Assembly: GCA_021628825.1 (NCBI GenBank)
Contig: JAJXRY010000002.1
Span: forward strand, 1,302,001 to 1,366,000
Origin: Lachnospiraceae bacterium
GTDB lineage: Bacteria; Bacillota; Clostridia; Lachnospirales; Lachnospiraceae
Reading direction: 5' to 3'
Length of the DNA stretch: 64,000 bases
A program made the position numbers and the translations under genes. Under the pieces are notes generated by a model. The model saw only the letters and a list, made by a program, of their open reading frames with translations. It was not told where the DNA came from and ran no database searches. Position 1 is the stretch's first letter; each line of letters opens with the position of its first letter. Shown piece after piece: positions 1-6,830 of the stretch.

Positions 1-393
1 CTAAATGACTTAAAAAAATCCTGTTTAATTTTTGAGATGGATTCCCGCGACCGGGCTGCCATTCTTTTAGCCGGTCTTCCAAAGTTAAACTCAACTCTTG
101 GCCTTGGCATACATGAACCACTTAAGCAGCGTATTGTCATGAATTATAATCTGGAGGGTCTTACCAAAGAGGAAGGCCATAATTACATCACCGAAAAGCT
201 CAAGGGTGCAGGCTGTAATCAGACTGTCTTTGAAGATGCTGCTATGGAAGCAATCCTTAATGCCGCTGATGGCACACCCCGAATGATCAATAAATACTGT
301 AATCAAAGTATGCTGATTGGTGACAGCAATAAAGCCAATCTCATTACAACAGACATCGTCATGCAGGCAGTCAACGACTGCGAGCTCGGATAA
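1..393 (+). CDS. ExeA/TniB-like AAA ATPase, C-terminal part (runs off left edge)
   Basis: The reading frame is open from the first base, so the N-terminus with Walker A lies outside the window. What remains fits the second half of the ExeA/TniB/TnsC-type AAA+ ATPases carried by transposons: a hydrophobic strand followed by FEMDSRD (sensor region), the ILLAGLP segment, then the C-terminal helical lid with GTPRMINKYC. In the family these ATPases pick targets for, or activate, a DDE transposase encoded just upstream. The gene ends about 100 bp before what looks like the transposon end. The family call is from pattern recognition of the C-terminus only. Confidence 0.7.
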   Translation, partial: LNDLKKSCLIFEMDSRDRAAILLAGLPKLNSTLGLGIHEPLKQRIVMNYNLEGLTKEEGHNYITEKLKGAGCNQTVFEDAAMEAILNAADGTPRMINKYCNQSMLIGDSNKANLITTDIVMQAVNDCELG

Positions 394-398
394 CAGCC

Positions 399-437
399 AT
401 GTGCCTCATTCACTTTATTTGGGTGAGGCACATTTAA
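399..437 (+). terminator. Rho-independent terminator after the AAA ATPase
   Basis: A perfect 10-bp inverted repeat (ATGTGCCTCA / TGAGGCACAT) with a 15-nt loop follows the ATPase stop codon and is trailed by TTTAATTT. Confidence 0.65.
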
Positions 438-497
438 TTTGAAGAATTAACATCAAATAAAGTGACACCGATTCCTGATTCTATGCAAAAACACCTC

Positions 498-538
498 CAT
501 TTAATGTGAAAAACGAAGCATCATTTAATGTGGTAAAC
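498..538. repeat. Direct repeats at probable transposon right end
   Basis: CATTTAATGTGAAAAAC (498-514) and CATTTAATGTGGTAAAC (522-538) are 24 bp apart. Short direct repeats near an end are usual transposase-binding sites in ATPase-containing elements such as IS21-like or Tn7-like ones. Homology to an IS30 transposase starts immediately to the right, so the element end is placed at about 538. Confidence 0.45.
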
Positions 539-539
539 A

Positions 540-1055
540 ACAACAAGTCGAGTCACAAGTTCATCCAATTCTTCCTTCTTTTCATCAGAAAGTCTAACTC
601 CTTGTCGACTCTCCGATCTACGACGAGTTACAGCTGCATCAGCGAATTTCGCACTGTAAATATACTTATCTTTGTTGCAAAGCTTTTTATCCTTACAGTT
701 ATTACAAACATACGGAGAAGAATCAAACTTACGGCAAGCAACTGATACATATCTATCGCATACCTTGGTACAATCCACTCCTCTGCAAAGTCTACACTTT
801 GTATTACAGTCTTCTTCATCACCCCCGCATAAATTCTTTTACCGTACAATGTCTTACCTTGCTACAATCCTTTCCATTAGGATAATTACCTTTTTATGAA
901 AGTTCTGTTTTTCTTTTAACTTCATGAGCAATAGTAGATGGATGTCTTCGAAGTCTTTTTGCTATTTTTTTGAATGACTCCCCGATGCATATCCCAGTTT
1001 CTATTGCTATTCGATCTGACAGGTCCATTTGTCCACTAGCATTGTAATAATTCAT
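540..1055 (-). pseudogene. IS30-family transposase remnant, 3' truncated and frameshifted
   Basis: On the minus strand an ATG at 1055 (after AAAGGAG) starts an N-terminal helix-turn-helix typical of IS30 transposases (DLSDRIAIETG then STIAHEVKR). After a frameshift near 895 it continues with the Cys-rich linker (CRKFDSSPYVCNNC) and the YSAKFADA / LSDEKKEELDELV segment that precedes the DDE domain. Homology stops at about 540, where the neighbouring transposon begins, so the catalytic domain is gone. This copy cannot be active. Confidence 0.8.
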
Positions 1056-1239
1056 ATCTGCTCCTTTCCCAGCAGATAGTAATCGATATAACCAATATAT
1101 CATGCCTTGGAAAGGGCTGTAGAAAAAGTAAACTAGACCTTTTATAGCCATTTTCAGTTGTCAAAGTGCGGGTTTAATTTTTCAATCTAGTCATCACCCA
1201 TTACACATATAACATTTTTGTATGTACCATAATTAGTAC

Positions 1240-1611
1240 TTATATGTCTTCACCAGTTTCTTGCTTGTATAGATTCTTCATAAATTCCATATGTGCTTTG
1301 AACCTTTCCGGCGGCATATTTCTTTTTCATGTCGAAGAGGGAACGCATATCTGGATCCTCAAACATTTCCTGTGCCATTTTGGCAGTTTCTTCATTGAGA
1401 TAGTAGCCATTTGTTTCTTCGCCTGTCATTAAATATTCTACAGAAACTCCAAAATAATCAGCTAATTTTTTTAAGCGTTCTGGATTTGGGGTACTGTTTT
1501 TTTCCATTTAGAAATAGACCCATTTGAAAAAAACCGAGTTCTCTTTCTAATTTTTCCCTGAGATATTCCCTTAGAATTTCGTAGTTCTTCAATCCTTTCA
1601 AACAATGTCAT
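1240..1611 (-). CDS. Prophage CI-like repressor (XRE helix-turn-helix)
   Basis: ATG at 1611 follows AGAAAGG on the minus strand. The N-terminus MTLFERIEELRNSKGIS is an XRE helix-turn-helix, with the recognition helix (GSISKWK) followed by PERLKKLADYFGVSVEYLM, standard for phage repressors. The frame breaks in four A/T runs (near 1553, 1531, 1504 and 1297). Removing the extra bases gives one continuous protein of about 121 residues ending ...QETGEDI at 1240. It is divergent from the Cro-like gene at 1802, with repeated TTTCGGTAAAA operators between them. It should hold the early promoter off in the lysogen. Confidence 0.8.
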
Positions 1612-1626
1612 AAGTAAGCCTTTCTA

Positions 1627-1779
1627 TTTACCGAAAATATTCTGTAAAAAGTGGTTGACAAATAGAAAGAGTTCTGTATAATAAAGATATAGCACAGAAA
1701 AACTTTCGGTAAAATTCTATAATGTTTCGGTAAAACTATAATAGAATACTTTCAGTAAAAAAAGTCAATATGAACCGAA
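1627..1779. promoter_or_regulatory. Early promoter and repeated repressor operators
   Basis: The rightward promoter has TTGACA (1655-1660), a 16-bp spacer and TATAAT (1677-1682). The sequence TTTCGGTAAAA occurs at 1704-1714 and 1725-1735, with a near copy TTTCAGTAAAA at 1750-1760. The inverse orientation occurs as TTTACCGAAAAT at 1627-1638, beside the repressor start. A second TATAAT (1718-1723) lies between two of the copies. Spaced copies on both sides of the divergent promoters are what an operator region for a lambda-like switch looks like. Binding itself is inferred. Confidence 0.7.
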
Positions 1780-1801
1780 GATTTTTCTAGAAAGGAGGGT
1801 A

Positions 1802-1987
1802 ATGTTGTTATTTGAAAATGTAAAAGCACTTGCAAATAAAAAAGGCATGAGCATTGGTGAATTGGAGAAGGCTGCAGGACTTAGTAACGGGGCTATTTTT
1901 AAGTGGAAGGTGTCGAATCCTAAAATTGATAGCGTTCAGGCAGTAGCGAAGGTGCTTAAGGTAAAAGTAGACAAGCTGTTGGAGTAA
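1802..1987 (+). CDS. Cro-like XRE regulator
   Basis: A 61-residue protein that is nearly all helix-turn-helix (MSIGELEKAAGLSNGAIFKW). It is the first gene of the rightward early operon and divergent from the repressor, the Cro position. The strong AAAGGAGGG ends only two bases before the ATG at 1802, so the TTG at 1805 may be the real start. Its last 35 coding bases are repeated at 2754-2788. Confidence 0.75.
   Translation: MLLFENVKALANKKGMSIGELEKAAGLSNGAIFKWKVSNPKIDSVQAVAKVLKVKVDKLLE
1952..1986. repeat. 35-bp direct repeat, copy 1 (Cro-like gene 3' end)
   Basis: Identical to 2754-2788. The repeated segment encodes VLKVKVDKLLE, the tail of the Cro-like regulator. Confidence 0.85.
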
Positions 1988-2010
1988 TCGCTTGGATGGA
2001 AAGGAGAGAG

Positions 2011-2232
2011 ATGGAACAGAAAGAAGCAAAAAGGATATTGATTTTCAATATCAGGCGCATCATTAAGGACAAAGGACTTAAACAGTGTGCGGTAGCAGAA
2101 AAGGCAGGATTTAGCCCGAGACTTTTTAGCTCGATGCTGAATGAGCGAAAGTTCATTTTAGCAGAATACATTCCCAATATTGCAACAGCACTGGGAGTAG
2201 ATGTCAATGAGCTGTACAGGAAGGAGGAATAA
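2011..2232 (+). CDS. Small XRE-family regulator
   Basis: About 73 residues with an XRE-type helix-turn-helix (GLKQCAVAEKAGFSPRLF, then LGVDVNELYRKEE). ATG at 2011 is chosen because AAAGGAGA precedes it; an in-frame ATG at 1996 lacks a ribosome site. Second regulator of the early operon, 23 bp after the Cro-like gene. Confidence 0.7.
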   Translation: MEQKEAKRILIFNIRRIIKDKGLKQCAVAEKAGFSPRLFSSMLNERKFILAEYIPNIATALGVDVNELYRKEE

Positions 2233-2233
2233 C

Positions 2234-2368
2234 GTGAAAATCGGAGATAAGGAATATTCAGAAATTCTTATTACGGATGCAGGTGGTGGATTGCTTGCCA
2301 GCATTACGGATAAAGACATTATCGAAGAGAAGAACTGCAAGGTTGTGTGTGTGCCTGATGATAATTAA
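2234..2368 (+). CDS. Small early phage protein, 44 aa, unknown
   Basis: GTG start with AAGGAGG six bases upstream. The product (VKIGDKEYSEILITDAGGG...) has no motif I recognise. Its stop overlaps the stop of the opposite-strand DUF3892 gene, so the two genes converge tail to tail. Confidence 0.5.
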   Translation: MKIGDKEYSEILITDAGGGLLASITDKDIIEEKNCKVVCVPDDN

Positions 2369-2577
2369 CCGAGGTTGTTTTTACTGGAACTGTCAGGATT
2401 AGAAACGGGAGTATACACACCGTTGATTTTTTTCTAACATGATAGTTTTTCGTAATTACCGTTATTGATTTGTCGTACGAACTGGGCGCGGGTCATATCC
2501 GCACCAGAATAATTATCATGGAAGTGGGTATTTCTTCCGGTTGAATTTTCTCTTGTTACACTTACTCTTTGTGGCAT
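2365..2577 (-). CDS. DUF3892 family small protein under SOS-type promoter
   Basis: Minus-strand ATG at 2577 follows AAAGGATGG. The N-terminus contains TRENSTGRNTHFHDNYSGAD and MTRAQFV, the hallmark of DUF3892 small proteins, and the C-terminus reads NGVYTPVSNPDS after one frame break in the A-run near 2420. Expected length is about 69 residues. Function of the family is unknown. It is one of very few minus-strand genes in the prophage and has its own consensus promoter with two LexA-like boxes, so it is predicted to come on during DNA damage. Confidence 0.65.
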
Positions 2578-2624
2578 AGGCACCATCCTTTCGTAATAGG
2601 AGGCACACACAACAAACTGTACAA

Positions 2625-2672
2625 GAACAAACGTTCATGTTGAATTATACAGAACAAATGTTTATGTGTCAA
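2625..2672 (-). promoter_or_regulatory. Sigma-A promoter with two LexA-type (SOS) boxes
   Basis: On the minus strand: TTGACA (2672-2667), a 17-bp spacer, TATAAT (2649-2644). GAACAAATGTTT (2652-2663) lies inside the spacer and GAACAAACGTTC (2625-2636) just past the start point. The latter matches the Gram-positive LexA pattern GAAC-N4-GTTC exactly and the former with one change. Both would block the promoter when LexA is bound. It drives the DUF3892 gene starting at 2577. Confidence 0.7.
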
Positions 2673-2753
2673 GACATAAAGCACAATATATAGAGAAAAT
2701 GCAGAAAATAATACAATATTTTGCGTATTTGTACTGGCGATGAATACGACAAA

Positions 2754-2788
2754 GTGCTTAAGGTAAAAGTAGACAAGCTGTTGGAGTA
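2754..2788. repeat. 35-bp direct repeat, copy 2 (orphan tail of a Cro-like gene)
   Basis: Perfect copy of 1952-1986, again ending in a stop codon, but the preceding sequence does not encode the rest of a helix-turn-helix protein. It is likely the remnant of a second, deleted regulator gene. Confidence 0.8.
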
Positions 2789-2804
2789 GGAAGGAGGGAG
2801 AGGA

Positions 2805-2989
2805 GTGGAAGTAATGGAAGAGGCCACAATGGAAGAATGGAATAAGAGAGTTGAGCTAAAAAAGTAGTGGACAAGACAATCGAATCGATTGCCAAGAAAA
2901 TTCAGGATAATGATACTATGCCGAATCAGTATCCTGATACAGTAAGGGCTCTCGCAGAGTTGATAACCGCAAGAGCCGCATTACGTTAG
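2805..2989 (+). CDS. Small conserved phage protein, about 60 aa
   Basis: GTG at 2805 with AAGGAGGG upstream. It reads MEEATMEEWNKRVELK, breaks frame in an A-run at 2857-2862, then continues VDKTIESIAKKIQDNDTMP...ELITARAALR. Removing two A bases gives a continuous 60-residue helical, charged protein. I recognise the type from clostridial prophages but know no function. Confidence 0.5.
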
Positions 2990-3052
2990 TTCTCCTTGGT
3001 AGTATTCCAGATGTTTTCAATGATTGAATTGTTGGGGAAGGAGGTACAAAGA

Positions 3053-3166
3053 GTGGTATCTATAGCAAAGACATTAATTATCTGTTTTACGATCGTAGTG
3101 TGTTTGGCAATTATATGCCGTGATGGAAAGAAAGGAGATAACGATGCCAAGGGTAAGAATGAGTGA
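3053..3166 (+). CDS. 37-aa single-pass membrane peptide
   Basis: GTG start after AAGGAGGT. Residues 4-22 (IAKTLIICFTIVVCLAIIC) form one hydrophobic helix followed by a charged tail. Unknown function; overlaps the next small gene by 23 bp. Confidence 0.45.
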   Translation: MVSIAKTLIICFTIVVCLAIICRDGKKGDNDAKGKNE

Positions 3167-3238
3167 AGCCGAGGAGCAGATGCATTTGCCTGGCAAAAAG
3201 GAGTAAAAGCCGTACAAGCGGTGAAACATATCAATTAA
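3144..3238 (+). CDS. Small early phage protein, about 31 aa
   Basis: ATG with AAAGGAGA upstream. It reads MPRVRMSEAEE then, after a one-base deficit near 3178, ADAFAWQKGVKAVQAVKHIN. Likely one short helical protein interrupted by an indel. Function unknown. Confidence 0.4.
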
Positions 3239-3259
3239 TAAAGAAATGGAGGTATTTAT

Positions 3260-3418
3260 ATGAGTGATATACCTAAATTAACTCCGGAGCTTGAACTTGA
3301 TATGAAAAGAACATTGCTGATGCTTGCAGCTAAGCAAAGTGGTGTAAAGATCACAAATGTCTATGTAAAAAACAAGGATGGAACGATAACGGACGAGGTA
3401 AAAAAATACGTGATCTAG
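3260..3418 (+). CDS. 52-aa early phage protein, unknown
   Basis: ATG with GGAGG eight bases upstream. The product starts MSDIPKLTPELELDMKRT and ends DEVKKYVI. No known motif. Part of the run of tiny early genes. Confidence 0.5.
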   Translation: MSDIPKLTPELELDMKRTLLMLAAKQSGVKITNVYVKNKDGTITDEVKKYVI

Positions 3419-3461
3419 GACCCGGAAGGGTCCACAGAGAGGACAAGCAGGAGGGAAGACA

Positions 3462-3728
3462 TTGAGAAAGATTCGTTTCAAACAGAGCATTGCGTTTGTG
3501 GTATTTCTACTGTCCATTGTCGCAATGGACAGCCAGTTATATATCACGGCGGGAGTGCTGGCAATATTGAGCAGTATTTACCTGCTTACATCCAGCAGAA
3601 AGGAGCAGAGAGATGTACATGGCACACGAGGAAGCCGGACTGATTACCGGATCAGAGGAGGAGAAGGACAGGCAGAGGGATTTTATATGGGAGCTGGTGC
3701 GTTCCATGCTGAAAGGAGAAGATCATGA
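3462..3728 (+). CDS. Small membrane protein (C-terminal half doubtful)
   Basis: TTG start after GCAGGAGGG. Residues 10-44 contain two hydrophobic stretches (IAFVVFLLSIVAM and YITAGVLAILSSIYLL). After about residue 50 the sequence becomes Gly/Arg-rich and looks like the wrong frame of the gene starting at 3613. The frame ends in an ATGA overlap with the secreted protein at 3725. The real C-terminus is therefore uncertain. Confidence 0.4.
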   Translation: MRKIRFKQSIAFVVFLLSIVAMDSQLYITAGVLAILSSIYLLTSSRKEQRDVHGTRGSRTDYRIRGGEGQAEGFYMGAGAFHAERRRS

Positions 3729-3801
3729 GAAAAAGAATTCTATCGGTGTTACTGGTTCTGGTGATGCTGTTACTGGTACTCCTGTACAGCTTGCCAGTTG
3801 A
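3613..3801 (+). CDS. Small charged phage protein (end uncertain)
   Basis: ATG preceded by AAAGGAG. Residues 1-40 (HEEAGLITGSEEEKDRQRDF, then WELVRSMLKGEDHEK) form a charged helix. The remaining residues overlap the signal-peptide gene starting at 3725 and look like shadow coding, so a frame error near 3730 is likely. Confidence 0.4.
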   Translation: MYMAHEEAGLITGSEEEKDRQRDFIWELVRSMLKGEDHEKKNSIGVTGSGDAVTGTPVQLAS

Positions 3802-4147
3802 AGCAGCAGAATCATCTGATCTGAAACGGATGCGTGTCACGTGTTATACATATCCACCTGGTAGCATCACAGCATCCGGTAGCGAGGTCCGTGAGGGCAT
3901 TGTTGCAGCAAAAAGGGAATGGATGGATGCCCTGGTTGTCCTGTATGACATGGACATGAATTTTATCGGGTATTTTGAAGTCAAAGACACCGGCTTCGGG
4001 ATCGACAAGGACGGGGACGGCATCGGGAGTATCCAAGCCGGGACAAGTATTGACGTGTTCCGGAATAGTCTGGAACAGTGTCATGAATGGACAGAAAGGT
4101 ATGGTGATTACTGTTATGTGCAGATCATTACAGATGCAGAAGGGTAA
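3725..4147 (+). CDS. Secreted 3D-domain protein
   Basis: ATG with GAAAGGAGA upstream. 140 residues: a positively charged start and long leucine-rich core form a signal peptide ending at about residue 27 (PVEAAES). The mature part has the double-psi beta-barrel '3D' pattern: VTCYTYPPG near the start, a TASG segment, and DTGFGIDKDGDGIG...IDVF near the end. The family is found in cell-wall-acting proteins (MltA/YabE/RlpA-like). In an early phage operon it may alter the host surface, but that is inference. Confidence 0.6.
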   Translation: MRKRILSVLLVLVMLLLVLLYSLPVEAAESSDLKRMRVTCYTYPPGSITASGSEVREGIVAAKREWMDALVVLYDMDMNFIGYFEVKDTGFGIDKDGDGIGSIQAGTSIDVFRNSLEQCHEWTERYGDYCYVQIITDAEG

Positions 4148-4153
4148 AAAAAT

Positions 4154-4187
4154 AATAGCCCCGATACTTTGGCGAGCCGGGACTATT
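4154..4187. other. Imperfect hairpin between genes
   Basis: AATAGCCCCG (4154-4163) and CGGGACTATT (4178-4187) pair at nine of ten positions. No T-run follows, so it is not an obvious terminator. The surrounding 4148-4252 carries no gene I can support. Confidence 0.35.
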
Positions 4188-4252
4188 AAAACAGCAAAAA
4201 ACGGAAATTTTATGCCTGTCTTTATGTTAAGGCAGGAGAAAGGAAATGTCAA

Positions 4253-4528
4253 ATGGATAAAAATAAAATGGTACAGGAAATGACAGACATATTTTACGAC
4301 AGATATATTCAGTCACCTGAAAAAATACAGGATATTACCAATAGGATTGCAATGGCAATAGGGCCGATGGATCCTATTGATCTGCCGGCAGTTGTATATG
4401 CTTTGGAAGTGCAGGCAAAGGCGCTGAGGAAACATCCCAATTTTGTAGATCTCACTGATGTATTGAAACTTAGATATAGTGTTACCGCATTATCTATAAA
4501 TGTAGGAGGAGAACATGAAGGGGATTGA
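4253..4528 (+). CDS. Hypothetical phage protein, 91 aa
   Basis: ATG about ten bases after GAAAGGAAA. An all-helical, acidic product with KMVQEMTDIFYDRYIQ near the start. No motif recognised. Overlaps the next gene by 14 bp, so it is part of the early operon. Confidence 0.5.
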   Translation: MDKNKMVQEMTDIFYDRYIQSPEKIQDITNRIAMAIGPMDPIDLPAVVYALEVQAKALRKHPNFVDLTDVLKLRYSVTALSINVGGEHEGD

Positions 4529-4700
4529 GTGCCCGATCTGTCACGGCAGATGTGATCCGGGAGAAATGATCGGCGGTATCTGCCTGGAATGTCGGGAAGA
4601 GGAAGAGCAAAGAATTGTACGCCGAGACAATGTAGTCAGTATGATGAATAGTCCGTTTAAGCAGTTGGAATTAAATTTTGGAGGTAAATCATGTACGTAG
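4515..4700 (+). CDS. Small zinc-ribbon protein, 61 aa
   Basis: ATG after GTAGGAGGAGAAC. Two cysteine pairs, CPICHGRC (7-14) and CLEC (27-30), make a compact zinc ribbon followed by an acidic/basic helix. Probably a nucleic-acid or protein adaptor; the role is unknown. Overlaps its neighbours on both sides. Confidence 0.6.
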   Translation: MKGIECPICHGRCDPGEMIGGICLECREEEEQRIVRRDNVVSMMNSPFKQLELNFGGKSCT

Positions 4701-4915
4701 GTATCGGACCAGAGCATGGAAAAAGAATACAGGATGAAAATGCTTTTATGTATGCGATGGAACGTATCACTACGGACTTACAGGACATGGAAGAGTTTAA
4801 AAAGGAATTTATGCCATTCGGAAAGGTGTCATTACCGGATCTTGAAGATTTCAGGGAGCTTCTGGTGGAATGGTTTTATTCCGGAAACTGGATAAAGGAG
4901 GAAGAGGATGCTTAA
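4691..4915 (+). CDS. Hypothetical phage protein, 74 aa
   Basis: ATG after TTTGGAGGTAAATC. Acidic, helical, Trp-containing C-terminus (WFYSGNWIKEEEDA). Overlaps both neighbours (10 and 8 bp), typical of a translationally coupled early phage operon. No function recognised. Confidence 0.5.
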   Translation: MYVGIGPEHGKRIQDENAFMYAMERITTDLQDMEEFKKEFMPFGKVSLPDLEDFRELLVEWFYSGNWIKEEEDA

Positions 4916-5534
4916 AAGCTATGCTGAAATGAGAAATATCGATGTCGTACCATATTGCGAAGAAAGAGACGGGCTGCTTTATCTTAATTGGGCGAAATGC
5001 ATTGATTTATTGCATCAAAACGGAGCTGAAAAGGTGTATTGGATACCTATACCGGATGAACGGACTGGAACTTCATTGAGAATGACAGAGGTAGCATTTG
5101 AGGATAAAAATAAGGTCATTAATCGTTGTTATGAGACGAGAATCAAGGTTGTTATCGATGATAACGAATATGAGATGCAGTCTCCTGTGATGAATGGAAG
5201 TAATCCGGTTAAGGATAATTCTATGAGTCAGCAGAGAGTATGGAACAGTATGTGCAGATCATTTGTTAAGTGTGTTGCCATACATACTGGTTTGGGATTT
5301 GATTTGTGGCTCAAAGAGGAAATGAAACCATTTGCAACAGGTATTCCGCAGGAAGAGACAAAGCCTTCACAGGCACAGCTTAAGACACTAAAGGATGTCT
5401 GTAAGAAGCATAACATCAATTTGGAAGGATGGGTTCTGAGTGCTGGAAAGACTATGGATACAATTACTGCCAATGATGTAGGGCAGATGCTCAGAACATT
5501 GAATGAAAAGTATGGTGATGAGCATGCAGTGTAG
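4908..5534 (+). CDS. DUF1071 / Sak3-like single-strand annealing protein
   Basis: 208 residues, intact. The N-terminal part (YLNWAKCIDLLHQNGAEKVYW, residues 25-45) and the core (PVMNGSNPV ... RVWNSMCRSFVKCVAIHTGLG, about 93-130) match DUF1071 proteins, the Sak3 group of phage single-strand annealing proteins. The C-terminus is a variable tail. Such proteins anneal ssDNA during phage recombination and replication. The position before a NinB-like gene and upstream of the replication initiator supports this. Start ATG overlaps the previous gene. Confidence 0.7.
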   Translation: MLKSYAEMRNIDVVPYCEERDGLLYLNWAKCIDLLHQNGAEKVYWIPIPDERTGTSLRMTEVAFEDKNKVINRCYETRIKVVIDDNEYEMQSPVMNGSNPVKDNSMSQQRVWNSMCRSFVKCVAIHTGLGFDLWLKEEMKPFATGIPQEETKPSQAQLKTLKDVCKKHNINLEGWVLSAGKTMDTITANDVGQMLRTLNEKYGDEHAV

Positions 5535-6057
5535 AGGAAAGATCAAGCAAATATCACGTGATCTTATGACAAGCGGAATACTTGTCACCCTGTCACTTAC
5601 GGAGGTATCGGAACAGGCCTTACAGACGGTAAGTGCATTGGATGATCTGGCGGTAGAAATGAAAAAGTACCGCCAGAAACGTTCCCTTGATGCAAACGCA
5701 TATTTTCATGTGTTGGTTGGGAAGATTGCTGATGCCCTGACTATTTCGAAAGCAAAGGCTAAGAATGTATTGATCTGCAAATATGGACAGCCTTTTTTAT
5801 TGGAAGATGGGAGTCCTATGTTTTATAAGACCAATGCTCCGGAAGAATTTATGTGGGAGCAGGAAACACTTCATGCAATTCCAGTTAAGTATGACGGAAC
5901 AGCAACGTTTTACAAGATATACCGTGGGAGTCATACATACGATACCAAGGAAATGTCAGTGCTTATTGATGGTACTGTAGCAGATGCCAAAGATCTTGGC
6001 ATAGAAACCCTTCCACCGGCAGAATTACAGGCAATGAAAGAGAGGTGGAAAGTGTGA
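5524..6057 (+). CDS. NinB-like phage recombination-associated protein
   Basis: About 177 residues from ATG 5524, overlapping the annealing-protein stop; in-frame ATGs at 5503-5518 lie within the previous gene. Key motif: KYRQKRSLDANAYFHVLVGK, the R-S-L-D-x-N signature also seen in lambda NinB-type proteins, plus a conserved RGSHTYDTKEMSVLIDG segment near the C-terminus. It always travels with annealing proteins in Firmicutes phages. Direct NinB homology is an inference from this short motif. Confidence 0.55.
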   Translation: MQCRGKIKQISRDLMTSGILVTLSLTEVSEQALQTVSALDDLAVEMKKYRQKRSLDANAYFHVLVGKIADALTISKAKAKNVLICKYGQPFLLEDGSPMFYKTNAPEEFMWEQETLHAIPVKYDGTATFYKIYRGSHTYDTKEMSVLIDGTVADAKDLGIETLPPAELQAMKERWKV

Positions 6058-6350
6058 AATTATTCAGTGTCTTGCAGAAAGATTTAGGGATTTGCTTTGT
6101 GACAGGCAGCAACAATGTGGCAATACACCATGTATTTCCTGGTAACGGGCGTAGAAAGAAGTGTGAGAAGTATGGATTCATTGTAGCATTAGAGCCCAGA
6201 TACCATAACGAGAGTAATTACAGTGTCCATGCCATACCAAATGCCGGACTGGATCTGCAGCTTAAGCAGATGGCACAGAGGTACTTCGAAGCACATTATG
6301 GAACCAGAACAGATTTTATATCAGAGTTTGGAAGGGATTACTTAGAATAG
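6054..6350 (+). CDS. HNH-like small phage protein
   Basis: GTG at 6054 overlaps the previous stop, with AGAGGTGG at a good distance. The product has CFVTG near residue 14, then IHHVF, and PRYHNESNYSVH, resembling an HNH/zinc module in which several metal-binding residues have drifted (a second CxxC is missing). Ends with a conserved DLQLKQMAQRYFE ... GRDYL segment. Probably part of the recombination module; nuclease activity is doubtful. Confidence 0.55.
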   Translation: MKLFSVLQKDLGICFVTGSNNVAIHHVFPGNGRRKKCEKYGFIVALEPRYHNESNYSVHAIPNAGLDLQLKQMAQRYFEAHYGTRTDFISEFGRDYLE

Positions 6351-6370
6351 CGAAAGAGAGGTTATAAAGC

Positions 6371-6794
6371 ATGGATGGAATTGAATTAAAAGATCTTGTC
6401 GGAGGTGCATTACAGGAAAAAGTTTAGCAAAGCCTTTGAGAGGGTTATTGAGAACCTCCAGGATCAGAACACTTCTTTTAAGGTAAAAAGAGGTATCACA
6501 ATTAAGTTGTCCTTTGTTCAGAATGAAGCGAGGGATGATGTGTCAGTAGCGGTGGATGTACAGGAGAAACTGGCACCACAGGCAGGAATGAAGACTTCGT
6601 TCTACATTGGAAAGAATCTGGAAACAGGAGAAATCTTTGCAGAAGAGTATGGAAAGCAGATTAAAGGGCAGATGAACTTACGGGATTATGCCAATGAGCC
6701 TGTACCAGTAAAGACTCAAAATATTGATGGTGATATAGTTGATACAGAAACCGGAGAAGTTGTAGGAACTGAAAACCATGTCGTTGATTTTTAG
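6371..6794 (+). CDS. Conserved phage protein ('replication terminator protein' type)
   Basis: ATG 6371 reads MDGIELKDLVGGALQEK, breaks frame near 6412-6416, and continues FSKAFERVIENLQDQNT ... SFVQNEARDDVSV. Joined, it is about 140 residues and resembles a small phage protein often labelled 'replication terminator protein' in Firmicutes prophages. The label is historical; I know no proven role. C-terminus ends in a VDTETGEVVG pattern. Confidence 0.55.
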
Positions 6795-6830
6795 AAAGGC
6801 TGCATTATAAGCAGGTAGGGTGAAAAAAAT

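Noticed and set aside
37..393. MuB-like ATPase making this a Mu-type transposable phage
   Set aside because: No MuA-type transposase is seen, the ATPase is separated from the repressor by an IS30 remnant and a transposon end, and the structural gene order is PBSX-like.
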